Source of the DNA: PGYR01 sp048267165
GTDB lineage: Bacteria > Bacteroidota > Ignavibacteria > Kapaibacteriales > UBA2268
Direction: 5' to 3'
Assembly (NCBI GenBank): GCA_048267165.1
Contig: JBLWYD010000014.1
Coordinates: 1 to 64,000 of the forward strand
Length of the DNA: 64,000 nucleotides
Part shown: positions 1-9,562 of the stretch, in pieces
Position numbering within the stretch: the first letter of the stretch is position 1
Layout: every line of letters starts with the position of its first letter
Notes under the pieces: model-generated
What the model was told of the DNA's origin: nothing
The model's input: the letters and a program-made list of their open reading frames with translations, nothing else
Databases searched by the model: none
Translations under genes and position numbers: made by a program

Positions 1-2
1 CA

Positions 3-1682
3 GAAACCTTTTCAAAGCAATGCTTAGAACATAATCATAAAATACTTTCTGATAAATTAATAAATATCAATACAGCAAGTAATTACAGTACATTTCAGAA
101 AAATTTTAATCCTAAGTTAATTCTATTTACTACCCAATGCTATAATAAAATAAGTGATGGGTATAAGATTATTGATTGGCAGAAGGACTACAATTCAGAT
201 TTTAATTGGGATTTCAAGTGGTATAAAGATATAAAATATGGTAATAATTCTGGAAATGATATAAAAGTACCATGGGAAATAGGTCGTTTACAGCATCTTC
301 CAATTCTTGCTTTAGAATATATTAGAACTGAATCGGCTGATTTATTGAATGAAATACGGAATCAGATATTTGATTTCATGGCATCTAATCCACCAAATTT
401 TGGTGTTCAATGGATGACTTCAATGGATATAGGGATTAGACTAGTTAGTATAATTCTTACACTAATAACACTTAGTAAAAATGGAAAATACTTTGATAAT
501 AATGAGTTAAAGCTAATAGATTCATATCTTTTCGACCATTATATACATATCAAAGAAAATATAGAGTATTCGGAAGGAATGAGAGGGAATCACTATCTTT
601 CAAATCTCTGTAGTATTATAATATACATTAGTTTTACAGAAGATAGTGAAGGAAAAAATGCTCTTTTAACTAAGTATAAACATTTACTGGAAACGGAATT
701 AAAATATCAATTCAATGAAGAGGGTACAAATTTCGAAGGATCAACTAGATATCATATATTCACACATCAAATGCTGTTAACAGTTGATTTGATATTAAAG
801 TATTATAGGCTTGGTCAACTAAATACTGATAAAATGAATAGCATTGCCGGTTTCACTTTATCTTTATTAGAGTTTGATTTTCCCCCTCAAATAGGAGATA
901 ATGATTCTGGGTTCTATTGGAAAGTATTAGATTCTGAGATTTTTACCTATAATTCAATAAAAAGAATTGTTGTGAAACATTACAATGCAGTGTGTAAATA
1001 TAATTATATTAATTTCGGATATATAAGAAAGAAGTATGATAACTTTGATTTGATATTTAAATGTGGAAAACTAGGTCAGATAGGGAAGGGTGGTCATAAT
1101 CATAATGATAATCTCTCTTATCAATTATATATTGACAATAAACCATTCGTCGTTGACATCGGTTCATATTGTTACACTTCGGATTTTATGCAAAGAAATA
1201 AATTCCGCTCTACGCATTCCCACAATGCTTTATGGGTTTCAGGTATTGAACAAAATGAATTTTCAAATTCTAGAAATGACGATATGTTTTGGCTTGATAC
1301 TGATAATTCTAATCAAAGAATAGAATCTAATGAGAACGACAAATTATCTGGAAGTATAGATTATGGTGGAAAATTATATAATAGAATTATTGAAATAGAT
1401 TCTGAAGTAATCACTATAACTGATAAATATAACAGTAAAATAGAGAAAGAGATTAGCATCTATTTATTTCCAGACATTAACATTGAACCTGTGGAAAACA
1501 ATGTTTATAAACTGTGGAATGAGAAAAATACTATTTATTTAGATACTGAAACTACTAATACTCGAATTGAAAAATATGAATTTTCACCTCAGTATGGTGT
1601 TAAACTACTATCAAACAAAATCATAATTACATCAAATGATAATTCACTAACTCACAAATACAGAGTATCAATTGAGAGTTAA
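3..1682 (+). CDS. Heparinase II/III family polysaccharide lyase-like protein (5' truncated)
   Basis: The reading frame is open from the first bases of the window, so the gene begins upstream; the TTG at 345 is internal. The visible 559 residues cover both halves of the family. The N-terminal alpha-toroid portion includes VPWEIGRLQHLP (encoded near 268-303) and RGNHYLSNL (near 583-609). The C-terminal beta-sandwich includes GGHNHNDNLSYQLYIDNKP and FRSTHSHNALWV, typical of heparinase II/III lyases acting on uronic-acid polysaccharides. It overlaps the flippase gene downstream by 11 bp, so it is probably part of a surface-polysaccharide cluster that continues to the left. Family assignment is firm; the substrate is unknown. 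Confidence 0.85.
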   Translation, partial: ETFSKQCLEHNHKILSDKLININTASNYSTFQKNFNPKLILFTTQCYNKISDGYKIIDWQKDYNSDFNWDFKWYKDIKYGNNSGNDIKVPWEIGRLQHLPILALEYIRTESADLLNEIRNQIFDFMASNPPNFGVQWMTSMDIGIRLVSIILTLITLSKNGKYFDNNELKLIDSYLFDHYIHIKENIEYSEGMRGNHYLSNLCSIIIYISFTEDSEGKNALLTKYKHLLETELKYQFNEEGTNFEGSTRYHIFTHQMLLTVDLILKYYRLGQLNTDKMNSIAGFTLSLLEFDFPPQIGDNDSGFYWKVLDSEIFTYNSIKRIVVKHYNAVCKYNYINFGYIRKKYDNFDLIFKCGKLGQIGKGGHNHNDNLSYQLYIDNKPFVVDIGSYCYTSDFMQRNKFRSTHSHNALWVSGIEQNEFSNSRNDDMFWLDTDNSNQRIESNENDKLSGSIDYGGKLYNRIIEIDSEVITITDKYNSKIEKEISIYLFPDINIEPVENNVYKLWNEKNTIYLDTETTNTRIEKYEFSPQYGVKLLSNKIIITSNDNSLTHKYRVSIES

Positions 1683-2979
1683 AGATCACTTAGATAAAAT
1701 CACTTGGTCATTTGCTAATAGACTTATTTACTTAGTTTGGGGTCTGATTAATCTAATTATAATAGGTAATACAGACCCTTATAACTATGGTTTATATTTT
1801 CTTTTTACCCAACTAATCACATATTTGGCAAGTGTATCAGATTCATTTTCTTTACAAGGATTGATTCAATTCGGTAAAAAAGAAGAAGATAGACCAAAGC
1901 TTAACAGTATAGCAATGTTGTTACAGACAATATTCTTATTTATTTTTCCATTAATTTTATTCTTATTCAGACATCAATTTGCAGGATTACTGGGGGGGGA
2001 TGATTTCATTGAAGTCTCTTATTTCTTACCACTAATTTCAGTTTTTGTAATTCCAAGGACATTCGCCTACAAAGTCTTAGCTCGAGATTTAGACTTTAAA
2101 AAATCATTTTTTATAGACCTAATGAACTTTGGTATAATGACATTAGTTATTATATATTATATATTTACTAAAGAGTTTTTGTATTTTAATGACTTAATTA
2201 TATCTTATTTAATAGGAGGAATAAGTTCTGGAGTATATTCTACATTTATTTTGATGAAAAAGTCATCTTTCGGAACTAGAGGTAAGATATCATTTAAGAA
2301 ATATATGAATTTCGCAATTCCTTGGACAGTTCACGCTATATTCTATTCATCGGTTAAATATTTAGATGTTTATGCTATTTCATTTGCAATTAATACAGCT
2401 GATAGTATAAAAATAGTTGGGCTTTATAGTTCTGCTAAAACACTCTTCAAAGTATTTGAACAACTTTCAGATGGCGTATCAGCTTTGGTTTATCCATCTG
2501 CAATAAAGAACTTAGATTACAAAGAAAAGGTTAGAAGTATAATGACAAAAAGTACTTCATTCATTCTAGTCCTAAATCTTACTATATTTATTATTCTTCA
2601 ATTGGGGTTTGCCGATTTCATGATTTTCAATTTTTTACCAGTTAAGTTCCATGATGCAACAAGTTATTTCAAAATCATGCTTTTCGCCTCATTATTCTTA
2701 CCGTTTGCCTCACTTAATATGATACTTACAGCTGTTAATAAAATAAAATCAGTGGTTTATATTAGTATTATTGCCGCTATTACTTCACTTATATCTATTT
2801 TTGTAATTGCACACTTCGCAGAATATCAATACGTTTCATTAGGAATCGTTATATATTATGTTATAATAGGTTTATCTAGTTTGTTTATAGTTAAAAAACA
2901 GCTTGGTTTTCCAATTAGTGATATTTTTAGAGCAATACCAGATACTCGTAATTTTATAAAAGAAATATTAAGAAAATGA
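1672..2979 (+). CDS. Oligosaccharide flippase / polysaccharide biosynthesis membrane protein (Wzx/MATE-like)
   Basis: This 435-aa, highly hydrophobic protein has about 12 predicted membrane helices. The N-terminus (ANRLIYLVWGLINLIIIG) resembles Wzx/RfbX flippases that move lipid-linked oligosaccharides across the inner membrane. The start is a TTG inside the end of the heparinase-like gene, because the next in-frame Met is about 85 codons downstream; the overlap suggests translational coupling. The stop overlaps the ATG of lptG (ATGA). A stretch of eight G at about 1992-1999 lies inside the gene and could be prone to slippage or sequencing error, although the frame is intact here. Transported glycan unknown. 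Confidence 0.8.
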   Translation: MRVKDHLDKITWSFANRLIYLVWGLINLIIIGNTDPYNYGLYFLFTQLITYLASVSDSFSLQGLIQFGKKEEDRPKLNSIAMLLQTIFLFIFPLILFLFRHQFAGLLGGDDFIEVSYFLPLISVFVIPRTFAYKVLARDLDFKKSFFIDLMNFGIMTLVIIYYIFTKEFLYFNDLIISYLIGGISSGVYSTFILMKKSSFGTRGKISFKKYMNFAIPWTVHAIFYSSVKYLDVYAISFAINTADSIKIVGLYSSAKTLFKVFEQLSDGVSALVYPSAIKNLDYKEKVRSIMTKSTSFILVLNLTIFIILQLGFADFMIFNFLPVKFHDATSYFKIMLFASLFLPFASLNMILTAVNKIKSVVYISIIAAITSLISIFVIAHFAEYQYVSLGIVIYYVIIGLSSLFIVKKQLGFPISDIFRAIPDTRNFIKEILRK

Positions 2980-4061
2980 GAATATTAGACAGATACTTAA
3001 TAAAGTCGTTCATAACTACATTGCTTTTTTCATTTGTAGCTCTTTATTCTATATTTCTAATTGTAGATATGATTGAAAATCTGGAAGAATTTTTAGATAA
3101 TGGAATGGGATTCGTTAAAATTGCTGAGTACTATTTTTACTTCTTTCCAGAGATTCTAAAACTTTTAGTGCCTGTTGCAATGTTGCTTTCTACCTTATTT
3201 ACAGTAGGCAGGCTTTCTGGTCTTAATGAGATAACTGCTATTAAATCAGGTGGAATAAGTCTTTATAGGTTTATGGCTCCATTGATGCTATTAAGCATAT
3301 TTATAAGTAGTGTACATCTGTATTTCAATGGTTGGGTTGTACCAAAAGCAAACATTGCAAAAAATGATATAGAACGTGAGTATATGAATAAAGGTAGTAG
3401 TGTTGGCTCTATCTATGATTTATATTTTAGGGAATCTCCAACAGCAAATCTTCACATGAAATCATATAATAGTGATCAAAAGAAAGGTTTTAGTATAGGA
3501 TTAGAATATTTTACAGCAGTAAACTCTCCAAGATTGGATAAATCAATTGAAGCTAATTCAATTCTATGGGATTCAGTGGAAAAGAGTTGGTTGCTAAATG
3601 AAGTATTAATAAGACAATTCGATAGTAAGAATATAGAATCTGTAACAAGGAAAGATTCTATGAGAATAGAGTTAACATTAACACACGAAAAGATAATAGA
3701 TTTAAAAAGATCTACTGATGAAATGACATTTGATGAATTGAAATCATATTTGTCATTGCTCAAAAATGGTGGGAAAAATGTTGATTTGGAAATGACAGAT
3801 TACTATGGTCAATATGCATTCCCAATTGCAAATATAATAGTGGTATTATTTGGAGTTCCTTTTGCTTCAGTTAAAAAGAAAGGCGGGATAGCTGTCCAAA
3901 TAGGAGCCGCTTTAGTAATATCATTTCTATATCTGATATTCACAAAAGTTAGTCAAGCCGTTGTATTAGGAACAGGGCTTAACCCTATAATTGCAGGTTG
4001 GTTCGCAAATGGCTTGTTTTTTGTTGTAGGTATTATAAACTTAATAAAAACTAAATCTTAG
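2976..4061 (+). CDS. lptG: LptF/LptG family LPS export permease
   Basis: This 361-aa inner-membrane protein has the usual YjgP/YjgQ length. Three N-terminal helices (RYLIKSFITTLLFSFVALYS; KLLVPVAMLLSTLFTVGRLS) precede a periplasmic beta-jellyroll of about 130-270 and three C-terminal helices. Such permeases pair with LptB to extract lipopolysaccharide toward LptC; an LptC-like lipoprotein is encoded at 24787-25320. LptF and LptG are hard to tell apart by eye; the DRYLIKSF start favours an LptG label. It starts inside the flippase stop (ATGA overlap) and is followed 3 bp later by the GldL-like gene. Confidence 0.85.
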   Translation: MRILDRYLIKSFITTLLFSFVALYSIFLIVDMIENLEEFLDNGMGFVKIAEYYFYFFPEILKLLVPVAMLLSTLFTVGRLSGLNEITAIKSGGISLYRFMAPLMLLSIFISSVHLYFNGWVVPKANIAKNDIEREYMNKGSSVGSIYDLYFRESPTANLHMKSYNSDQKKGFSIGLEYFTAVNSPRLDKSIEANSILWDSVEKSWLLNEVLIRQFDSKNIESVTRKDSMRIELTLTHEKIIDLKRSTDEMTFDELKSYLSLLKNGGKNVDLEMTDYYGQYAFPIANIIVVLFGVPFASVKKKGGIAVQIGAALVISFLYLIFTKVSQAVVLGTGLNPIIAGWFANGLFFVVGIINLIKTKS

Positions 4062-4064
4062 AAA

Positions 4065-4868
4065 ATGGAAAAGAAAATTGAAACCCTAACATCCTTAGAT
4101 GGTAGAAAATTTTTAAATGAATTATACCAAAAGCTGAAATATGAAAATGAGCTTTCAGGGTTTATGATTCTTATTATTTGCTGGAAAGTATGTGTATTCG
4201 AAAAGAACCCTAGCAAATTTGTCAAAACAGATGTTTCTATACTGCATAGACTTGGAGCTTGGAAAGGGACGACTCTTTGGATTGAAGAAATTGTTAATCG
4301 TCATTTTTACTCGACAATTAACTCATTCGTTTATTTCGGTGCAGCAATTCTTCTTGTACTTATTGGGGTTAGAAAGTTCTCAGACGCCATATCTACTGAT
4401 TTAGTTATTGCTAGTATAATATTCGAAGCAAGTATGTTATTACTGATATTCATAGTTATGCTTTTCTCTCCAGATGAAGATTTGATAATTGATGAAAAGG
4501 AATCAGAAGAGAGTATTTTGATACATGAGATAGGGGAGATAGGGACTGATTTCGCAACGGCTGTTAGTAAATTAGAAGATGTTAGTCTAGAGCTTAAAAA
4601 TTTCAATAATAGTCAAGCTGAGTTAATTAATAAATTAGCAGAAGCTACTAATAGTATTTCAAAAGCAGTTTCTCCCTCAGATGAATTCATAGTTAATATA
4701 AAACAAACTAATGAACAGCTTGCAAACTTAAAAACCCAAATAGAATCTCTAACTGAATCAACTCGAAGTATTAAAGAAAAGGATATAAGATTCGAAATTA
4801 GAAGAGAAATAGAAAATTTGCTAATCGATAGAGTCAGGGATAATGACACAAAAGAAAAAAAGGACTAA
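4065..4868 (+). CDS. Divergent GldL-like type IX secretion motor protein (candidate)
   Basis: The 267-aa protein has two membrane helices (about 87-105 and 112-135) followed by a charged coiled-coil tail. The core reads like GldL: a Phe-x-Tyr then GAA start to helix 1, a basic/polar turn (GVRKFSD), then helix 2 with a buried glutamate (FEASMLLLIF, Glu121) followed by an acidic FSPDEDL exit. In Flavobacterium GldL a helix-2 glutamate is central to the proton-driven T9SS motor. An ISKAVSPSDEF segment also recalls GldL. Unusual is an extra N-terminal region of about 85 residues, including a third hydrophobic stretch (31-45). It overlaps the GldM-like gene by 26 bp. The assignment is by pattern and context, not by a database search. 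Confidence 0.55.
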   Translation: MEKKIETLTSLDGRKFLNELYQKLKYENELSGFMILIICWKVCVFEKNPSKFVKTDVSILHRLGAWKGTTLWIEEIVNRHFYSTINSFVYFGAAILLVLIGVRKFSDAISTDLVIASIIFEASMLLLIFIVMLFSPDEDLIIDEKESEESILIHEIGEIGTDFATAVSKLEDVSLELKNFNNSQAELINKLAEATNSISKAVSPSDEFIVNIKQTNEQLANLKTQIESLTESTRSIKEKDIRFEIRREIENLLIDRVRDNDTKEKKD

Positions 4869-6264
4869 AGTAGAGATCTATTTCATACTCTATCTTTCAG
4901 CTCTGATTTTAATATTACCTGATAGCAAAAAGAGCGATGAGAAAATAGAAGATTCTGCTGGTATTGAATTGAGATTAGTACCAGAGAGAACTGTCCTTAA
5001 TCTACGAATGCTTAAAAAAGATGGCCGAAATAACATTGTTCGTTTCGACTCTGTAAATAAAGTATTCTTTGATGGTGAATATGATAATATAGATTTCACA
5101 TACACCATTAGTGACGTAAATAGGGGTGAAACAGTAGAAATAAATGAGTTGAATAATTCGAAAGAACAATTTCAAATATCAGAAAATTTTCAGGATAAGT
5201 ATATTAATTTTAAATGGAATCCAGATTTCAATTTTGATTATAATTCCACTTATCTGGTTAAGTTAACTGCCGTGATTGAAAAAAATGGTAGTTCGAAAAC
5301 ATCTACAACTCAGTTTACTCTAAATACATTATTCCTCAATCAAGTTATTAATCAAGACATTGCTGATAATCAGTTTGATACTTCAAATCTTGATTTTAAT
5401 TACTTCAATACACCTTTATCGATTCCTACCAATCTATCCGAAATGGATGCAAAAGTAAGTAAGAACCCGATAATTACTTTTGCTGACAATGATTGGATAA
5501 ATGATGTTAGAATCTATAATATTTCCTCGATAGATGATTTGGTTGGTCCGCCCAAGGTAACTATTAGAGGTGATTCTTTATTAGGTGGAACTGCAAGATT
5601 TGAGTCATCAGTTGGGAATAATTTTGTCTTCTCAGGTATGTCTCCTACTTATGACACGATGAAAGTTGTTGTTAAAGTAAGAAGAAAAGCAGATGATTCT
5701 GAATTCTCATTTGACTTTATGGTTATTCCTTCACCAAGGATCGCACCTGACATCCCAAGTGTAATGTATGTAGGAGAAAATTATAATTTGAATACAAGAT
5801 TGGAATCAAACACTTCCTTAGATTCTTACACTATTATAAAATCTGGAAATACTTTTGAAAAGCGCTATAATAATAGTCAATTCTATTTCACACCTGATGC
5901 AAGTATGTTGGAGTCAAATGTTACATTAACAAGATATGTAGAAAATAAAAGATTAGATAGTTACACACTTACTATTAAAAGAAAGCCAAAACCCGTTGTT
6001 GAGTATATAGAAATAAAAGATAATAGAATAATAATGAAAACTAAGTCATTTAGTTTGCAAAGAAATAAAAATTATGTGATTACTGTAAAGAATAATGCTA
6101 ATTTGAAGTTCAATGATTTAATAGGAAAAAGTTATTTTGATGATGGGTATTTCTTCCAAACGTTTGAAAGTGAAAGGCTTGACAAACCAATCAATAGCAT
6201 CGAAATCCAATTAATAGAAAAGAATGGTCAGTATTCAACAAAGAAAATATATACACCTAGATAA
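4843..6264 (+). CDS. Divergent GldM-like periplasmic motor partner (candidate)
   Basis: The 473-aa protein has a short basic N-terminus, one membrane helix (IYFILYLSALILIL, about 12-25) and then an entirely periplasmic, beta-rich region that looks like successive Ig-like domains. This is the topology of GldM/PorM, whose single helix packs against GldL and whose D1-D4 domains reach the outer membrane. Size is close to GldM (about 510 aa). It overlaps the GldL-like gene by 26 bp, the same order as gldL-gldM elsewhere. I recognise no diagnostic GldM motif, so the call rests on topology, length and the neighbour. The alternative is a lineage-specific membrane-anchored adhesin. Confidence 0.5.
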   Translation: MTQKKKRTKVEIYFILYLSALILILPDSKKSDEKIEDSAGIELRLVPERTVLNLRMLKKDGRNNIVRFDSVNKVFFDGEYDNIDFTYTISDVNRGETVEINELNNSKEQFQISENFQDKYINFKWNPDFNFDYNSTYLVKLTAVIEKNGSSKTSTTQFTLNTLFLNQVINQDIADNQFDTSNLDFNYFNTPLSIPTNLSEMDAKVSKNPIITFADNDWINDVRIYNISSIDDLVGPPKVTIRGDSLLGGTARFESSVGNNFVFSGMSPTYDTMKVVVKVRRKADDSEFSFDFMVIPSPRIAPDIPSVMYVGENYNLNTRLESNTSLDSYTIIKSGNTFEKRYNNSQFYFTPDASMLESNVTLTRYVENKRLDSYTLTIKRKPKPVVEYIEIKDNRIIMKTKSFSLQRNKNYVITVKNNANLKFNDLIGKSYFDDGYFFQTFESERLDKPINSIEIQLIEKNGQYSTKKIYTPR

Positions 6265-6281
6265 ATCCGAAACAAAATTAT

Positions 6282-7652
6282 ATGAAAAACGTAATAGCAA
6301 TTAAAAAAATAATGGCGAGTTTGATGAAGTATTTACTACTAATTTTATTTCTACCACTTTCACTTTTCTCTCAGATTTCTGGCCCGGGTGCAACATTAAC
6401 TCTTGATGAATGCATTAATATCGCCCTTGAAAAAAACTTAGATTTACTATTAAGTAAAGAAAGAATAGATGTTGCCGAAGCAGGACTAAGAAGTTCTTTT
6501 GGTGAATATCTACCAACCATATCTGCCAATGTTGGGTATAGCAGACAATTAAATAATCTAAGTCAATCTCTTGTCTTTGGTGATAGGGTTATTGCCTCTA
6601 ATCAAAATCCAAACAGATATAATGCTAGTACTGGTGCAAGATTGACTTTATTTGATGGATTTAGTCGTGAGTATAATTATTCCGCCTCTAAAGATAATTT
6701 AGAATCTGTAAAGTTTAATGTAGAGCAATTAAAAAGAGATATAAAAATTCAAGTTTATAGAGCTTACACTGAAGTTATACGTAACAAACAAATAGTTAGA
6801 ATAAGACTAGAAAATATACAACTTGGCAAAAACGATTTAGAAAAAATGAAAGCCCAATATAAAGCTGGAGTTTCAGCTCTTCCACAAATTTACTCACAGG
6901 AAGCAGAACTAGGGAACTTAGAATATGATTTATTAACAGCTGAAAATAGTCAATTTGCCTCAAAGGCAAGTTTATTGATGTTGATGGGACTTGCACCTGA
7001 TTTGGATGTAAACTTCGATATCAATAGTATCCCTGCTGATGTAACTGAGAAGGAAGTGGAAAGCTTTTATAATAACCACAAAGATCAAGAAGAATTGGTT
7101 AAAAAAGCATTAAACAATAGATACGATATTAAATCTTATGACTTTAGTGGAAACGCAGCTAAAGCTGCTAAAAAAGCAGCTGAAGGAATTTATTACCCCA
7201 GTATTTCTGCTTCTACGGGATGGTCTTGGGCAAATACTGAAATTAATGATTTTAACAGTAGAGGGAATTTTGCTCTTGGATTAAACTTAAGTGTTCCAAT
7301 ATTTAATAATTTCAAAACTGATCAGCAAGTACAAAATGCAGAAATGCAATTAAAACAAGCTGAAATTGAAAAACAAAGATTAGAAAATCAGGTTAGAAAC
7401 GATGTTAAAACGGCTTTACTAAGTTTAGAGATTTCGCAAAAACAGCTGAAAGTATCTGATAAGTCTTATGAATCTTCTCAAAAGAATAATGAGAGCGTAA
7501 AAGAAAGATATAAAGTAGGTGCTGCATCAGTGCTAGAACTTCAATCCTCTAACACTCAATTTATTAATTCCCAATTAAACAAAGTAAATGCAGTTTACAA
7601 TTATTATAAAGCAAAGAAAGAATTACTAAATTCAATAGGTATAGAACAATAA
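6282..7652 (+). CDS. TolC family outer-membrane efflux protein
   Basis: The 456-aa protein starts with an export signal (KYLLLILFLPLSLFSQ) and has two OEP repeats typical of TolC. LTLDECINIALEKNLDLLLSKERI opens the first repeat and a second begins near ALNNRYDIKSYD. Heptad-like helices rich in Gln/Glu/Lys follow, and GAASVLELQSSNTQFINSQ near the C-terminus is a common TolC signature. It should form the trimeric outer-membrane channel for the downstream adaptor and ABC pump. Met15 (6324) would give a shorter signal peptide and may be the real start. Confidence 0.9.
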   Translation: MKNVIAIKKIMASLMKYLLLILFLPLSLFSQISGPGATLTLDECINIALEKNLDLLLSKERIDVAEAGLRSSFGEYLPTISANVGYSRQLNNLSQSLVFGDRVIASNQNPNRYNASTGARLTLFDGFSREYNYSASKDNLESVKFNVEQLKRDIKIQVYRAYTEVIRNKQIVRIRLENIQLGKNDLEKMKAQYKAGVSALPQIYSQEAELGNLEYDLLTAENSQFASKASLLMLMGLAPDLDVNFDINSIPADVTEKEVESFYNNHKDQEELVKKALNNRYDIKSYDFSGNAAKAAKKAAEGIYYPSISASTGWSWANTEINDFNSRGNFALGLNLSVPIFNNFKTDQQVQNAEMQLKQAEIEKQRLENQVRNDVKTALLSLEISQKQLKVSDKSYESSQKNNESVKERYKVGAASVLELQSSNTQFINSQLNKVNAVYNYYKAKKELLNSIGIEQ

Positions 7653-7664
7653 GGAATAACAATT

Positions 7665-8273
7665 ATGAATGATAATTACAATCTTCCAGATGTTCCTCTA
7701 GAAGGAACTCAAGAACACGATGAGTATATGAGAAGCCAATTTGGCGAAGACTATGAATTAGGATATAGAGTTGGTTTTGGACGCAGATTTGGTGCATTTT
7801 TAATTGATTTCATATTCAATGCTATTCTGGCTGTTATAGTTATGTTCATTACTGGCGTCTTTGGTGAAATAATGCTTATGGAAAACCCACTTAATAATAT
7901 AGAAAGAATTACTATTTTAATGCAAGACTCCAGTTTAATAGCTGTAATACTTGGGTTGATTTATTATTCAACTGAGGTTCTATTAGGGGCTTCAATAGGT
8001 AAGTTGCTATTAGGTATAAGAATTGCAAGTACTAATAGAAAAGAAGCCACTACATCACAATTATTAAATAGATATCTGTTAAAACATTCTAATTCGATTC
8101 TATCGGTATTAGGTATAATTCTCTCCATTCAATTTCTTCAAGGATTATCTAGTATCGTAATACTAGTTATAATAATTGGATTTTTCTTGACTCTAGGAGC
8201 GAAGAGATTGGCTTTACACGATATGATTACAAACACAGCAGTTTATTTCAAAGAAAATATAAAAAATTACTAG
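7665..8273 (+). CDS. RDD family membrane protein
   Basis: The 202-aa protein has the RDD pattern: after a polar N-terminus comes GRRFGAFLIDFIFNAILAVI (Arg-Phe-x-Ala-x-x-x-Asp in helix 1), then GASIGKLLLGIRIAS with the conserved Gly-Lys, and a late ALHDMITNTAVY (His-Asp). Three to four membrane helices are likely. RDD proteins have no agreed general function; some are linked to ion exchange. It sits 12 bp after the TolC gene and 8 bp before the MacA-like adaptor, so it is probably co-transcribed with the export system. Confidence 0.8.
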   Translation: MNDNYNLPDVPLEGTQEHDEYMRSQFGEDYELGYRVGFGRRFGAFLIDFIFNAILAVIVMFITGVFGEIMLMENPLNNIERITILMQDSSLIAVILGLIYYSTEVLLGASIGKLLLGIRIASTNRKEATTSQLLNRYLLKHSNSILSVLGIILSIQFLQGLSSIVILVIIIGFFLTLGAKRLALHDMITNTAVYFKENIKNY

Positions 8274-8281
8274 GATATAGA

Positions 8282-9562
8282 ATGTCAAGGAAAAAATCGA
8301 AAGGAAAAATAATATTTCTAATTGTTCTAATTGTTGCAGCATTTGCAGCAGTTGGATATTTTTTATCAAAAGATAAAACTGTAGATATCCCTGTTAGAAC
8401 AGACAAAGTTAGCTTAAGAACAATTACTCAAAAAGTTAATGCTATTGGTAATCTTCACCCCGAAACTGAAGTTAAGATTTCATCTGAAGCAAGTGGTGAG
8501 ATAATTGAGCTTCCAGTTATGGAAGGTGATACAGTAAAAAAAGGGCAGTTATTGGCAAGAATTAAACCTGATTTGATTCAAACTCAGTTAGATCAATACC
8601 AAGCGGCATTAGAGGCCTCAAAGACGGATATTGACTACCAGAAGTCTTCATTGGAAAGAGCTGAATATGAGTTTAGTAGAATGAGAGACTTATATCAAAA
8701 AGAATATGTAGCTAAGCAAGATTTGGATAGAGCCAAAACAACTCTAGATCAAACTAGAAGCCAGTATCAAAATTCATTAGCTAGATATGACCAATCAAAA
8801 GCTTCGTTGAAACAGATACAACAGAATGCATCTAGAACTACCATAATATCACCAATAGATGGTATTGTAACTGCCTTGAATATTGAAGTTGGTGAAAAAG
8901 TATTAGGTACTATTCAGAACGTTGGTACAGAAATGATGCGGATCTCTGATTTATCAACGATGAATACAAAAGTAGATGTTGATGAGAATGATATAGTACT
9001 TATCAATGTTGGTGATACTGCAAGTATAGAGATAGATGCATTTCCGGACAAGATATTTAAAGGAATTGTTAAAGAAATTGGACATTCCGCAAAATTAACA
9101 TCTCAATCTTCTCAAGACCAAGTAACTAATTTTGAAGTAAAAATCCGACTTTTGGATATTGATGCTAAAATGAGACCAGGTATGAGTTGTAATGTTGATA
9201 TAGAAACAGAAACTCATTATAATGTAATATCTGTTCCTCTTCAATCTGTAACAGTTAGAGCAAATTTGGGATTTGAACCTGAAGAACAACAATCCATAAG
9301 GAAAATTGAATCAGAAAAATCTAAGATGAAAGATAAACCACAATCTATAGTTTTTGTTGTCAACGGAAATAAAGTAGAAGCTGTGAATGTAGATACTGGA
9401 ATAAGTGATGAAGGGTTTATAGAAATTAAGACTGGATTGAAGAAAGACGAGGAAATAGTAACGGGAAGTTTCAGTGCAATTAGCAAGGAATTGAGTGACG
9501 GAGCCAAGATTAAGAAAGAAGATGTTATGTTGCCAGGTGGAAGTAGAAGCGGTAAAAAATAA
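8282..9562 (+). CDS. macA: MacA/HlyD-like periplasmic adaptor of an ABC exporter
   Basis: The 426-aa protein has an uncleaved N-terminal anchor (IIFLIVLIVAAFAAVGYFL) and the membrane-fusion-protein plan. A lipoyl half-motif around GEIIELPVMEGDTVKKGQLL leads to a coiled-coil hairpin of about 95-190 with Gln/Lys heptads. The second lipoyl half is SPIDGIVTALNIEVGEKV, followed by beta-barrel and membrane-proximal domains. This architecture links an inner-membrane pump to a TolC trimer. Its stop overlaps the start of the ATPase gene. Substrate unknown; macrolide, lipoprotein or peptide export are all possible. Confidence 0.85.
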   Translation: MSRKKSKGKIIFLIVLIVAAFAAVGYFLSKDKTVDIPVRTDKVSLRTITQKVNAIGNLHPETEVKISSEASGEIIELPVMEGDTVKKGQLLARIKPDLIQTQLDQYQAALEASKTDIDYQKSSLERAEYEFSRMRDLYQKEYVAKQDLDRAKTTLDQTRSQYQNSLARYDQSKASLKQIQQNASRTTIISPIDGIVTALNIEVGEKVLGTIQNVGTEMMRISDLSTMNTKVDVDENDIVLINVGDTASIEIDAFPDKIFKGIVKEIGHSAKLTSQSSQDQVTNFEVKIRLLDIDAKMRPGMSCNVDIETETHYNVISVPLQSVTVRANLGFEPEEQQSIRKIESEKSKMKDKPQSIVFVVNGNKVEAVNVDTGISDEGFIEIKTGLKKDEEIVTGSFSAISKELSDGAKIKKEDVMLPGGSRSGKK

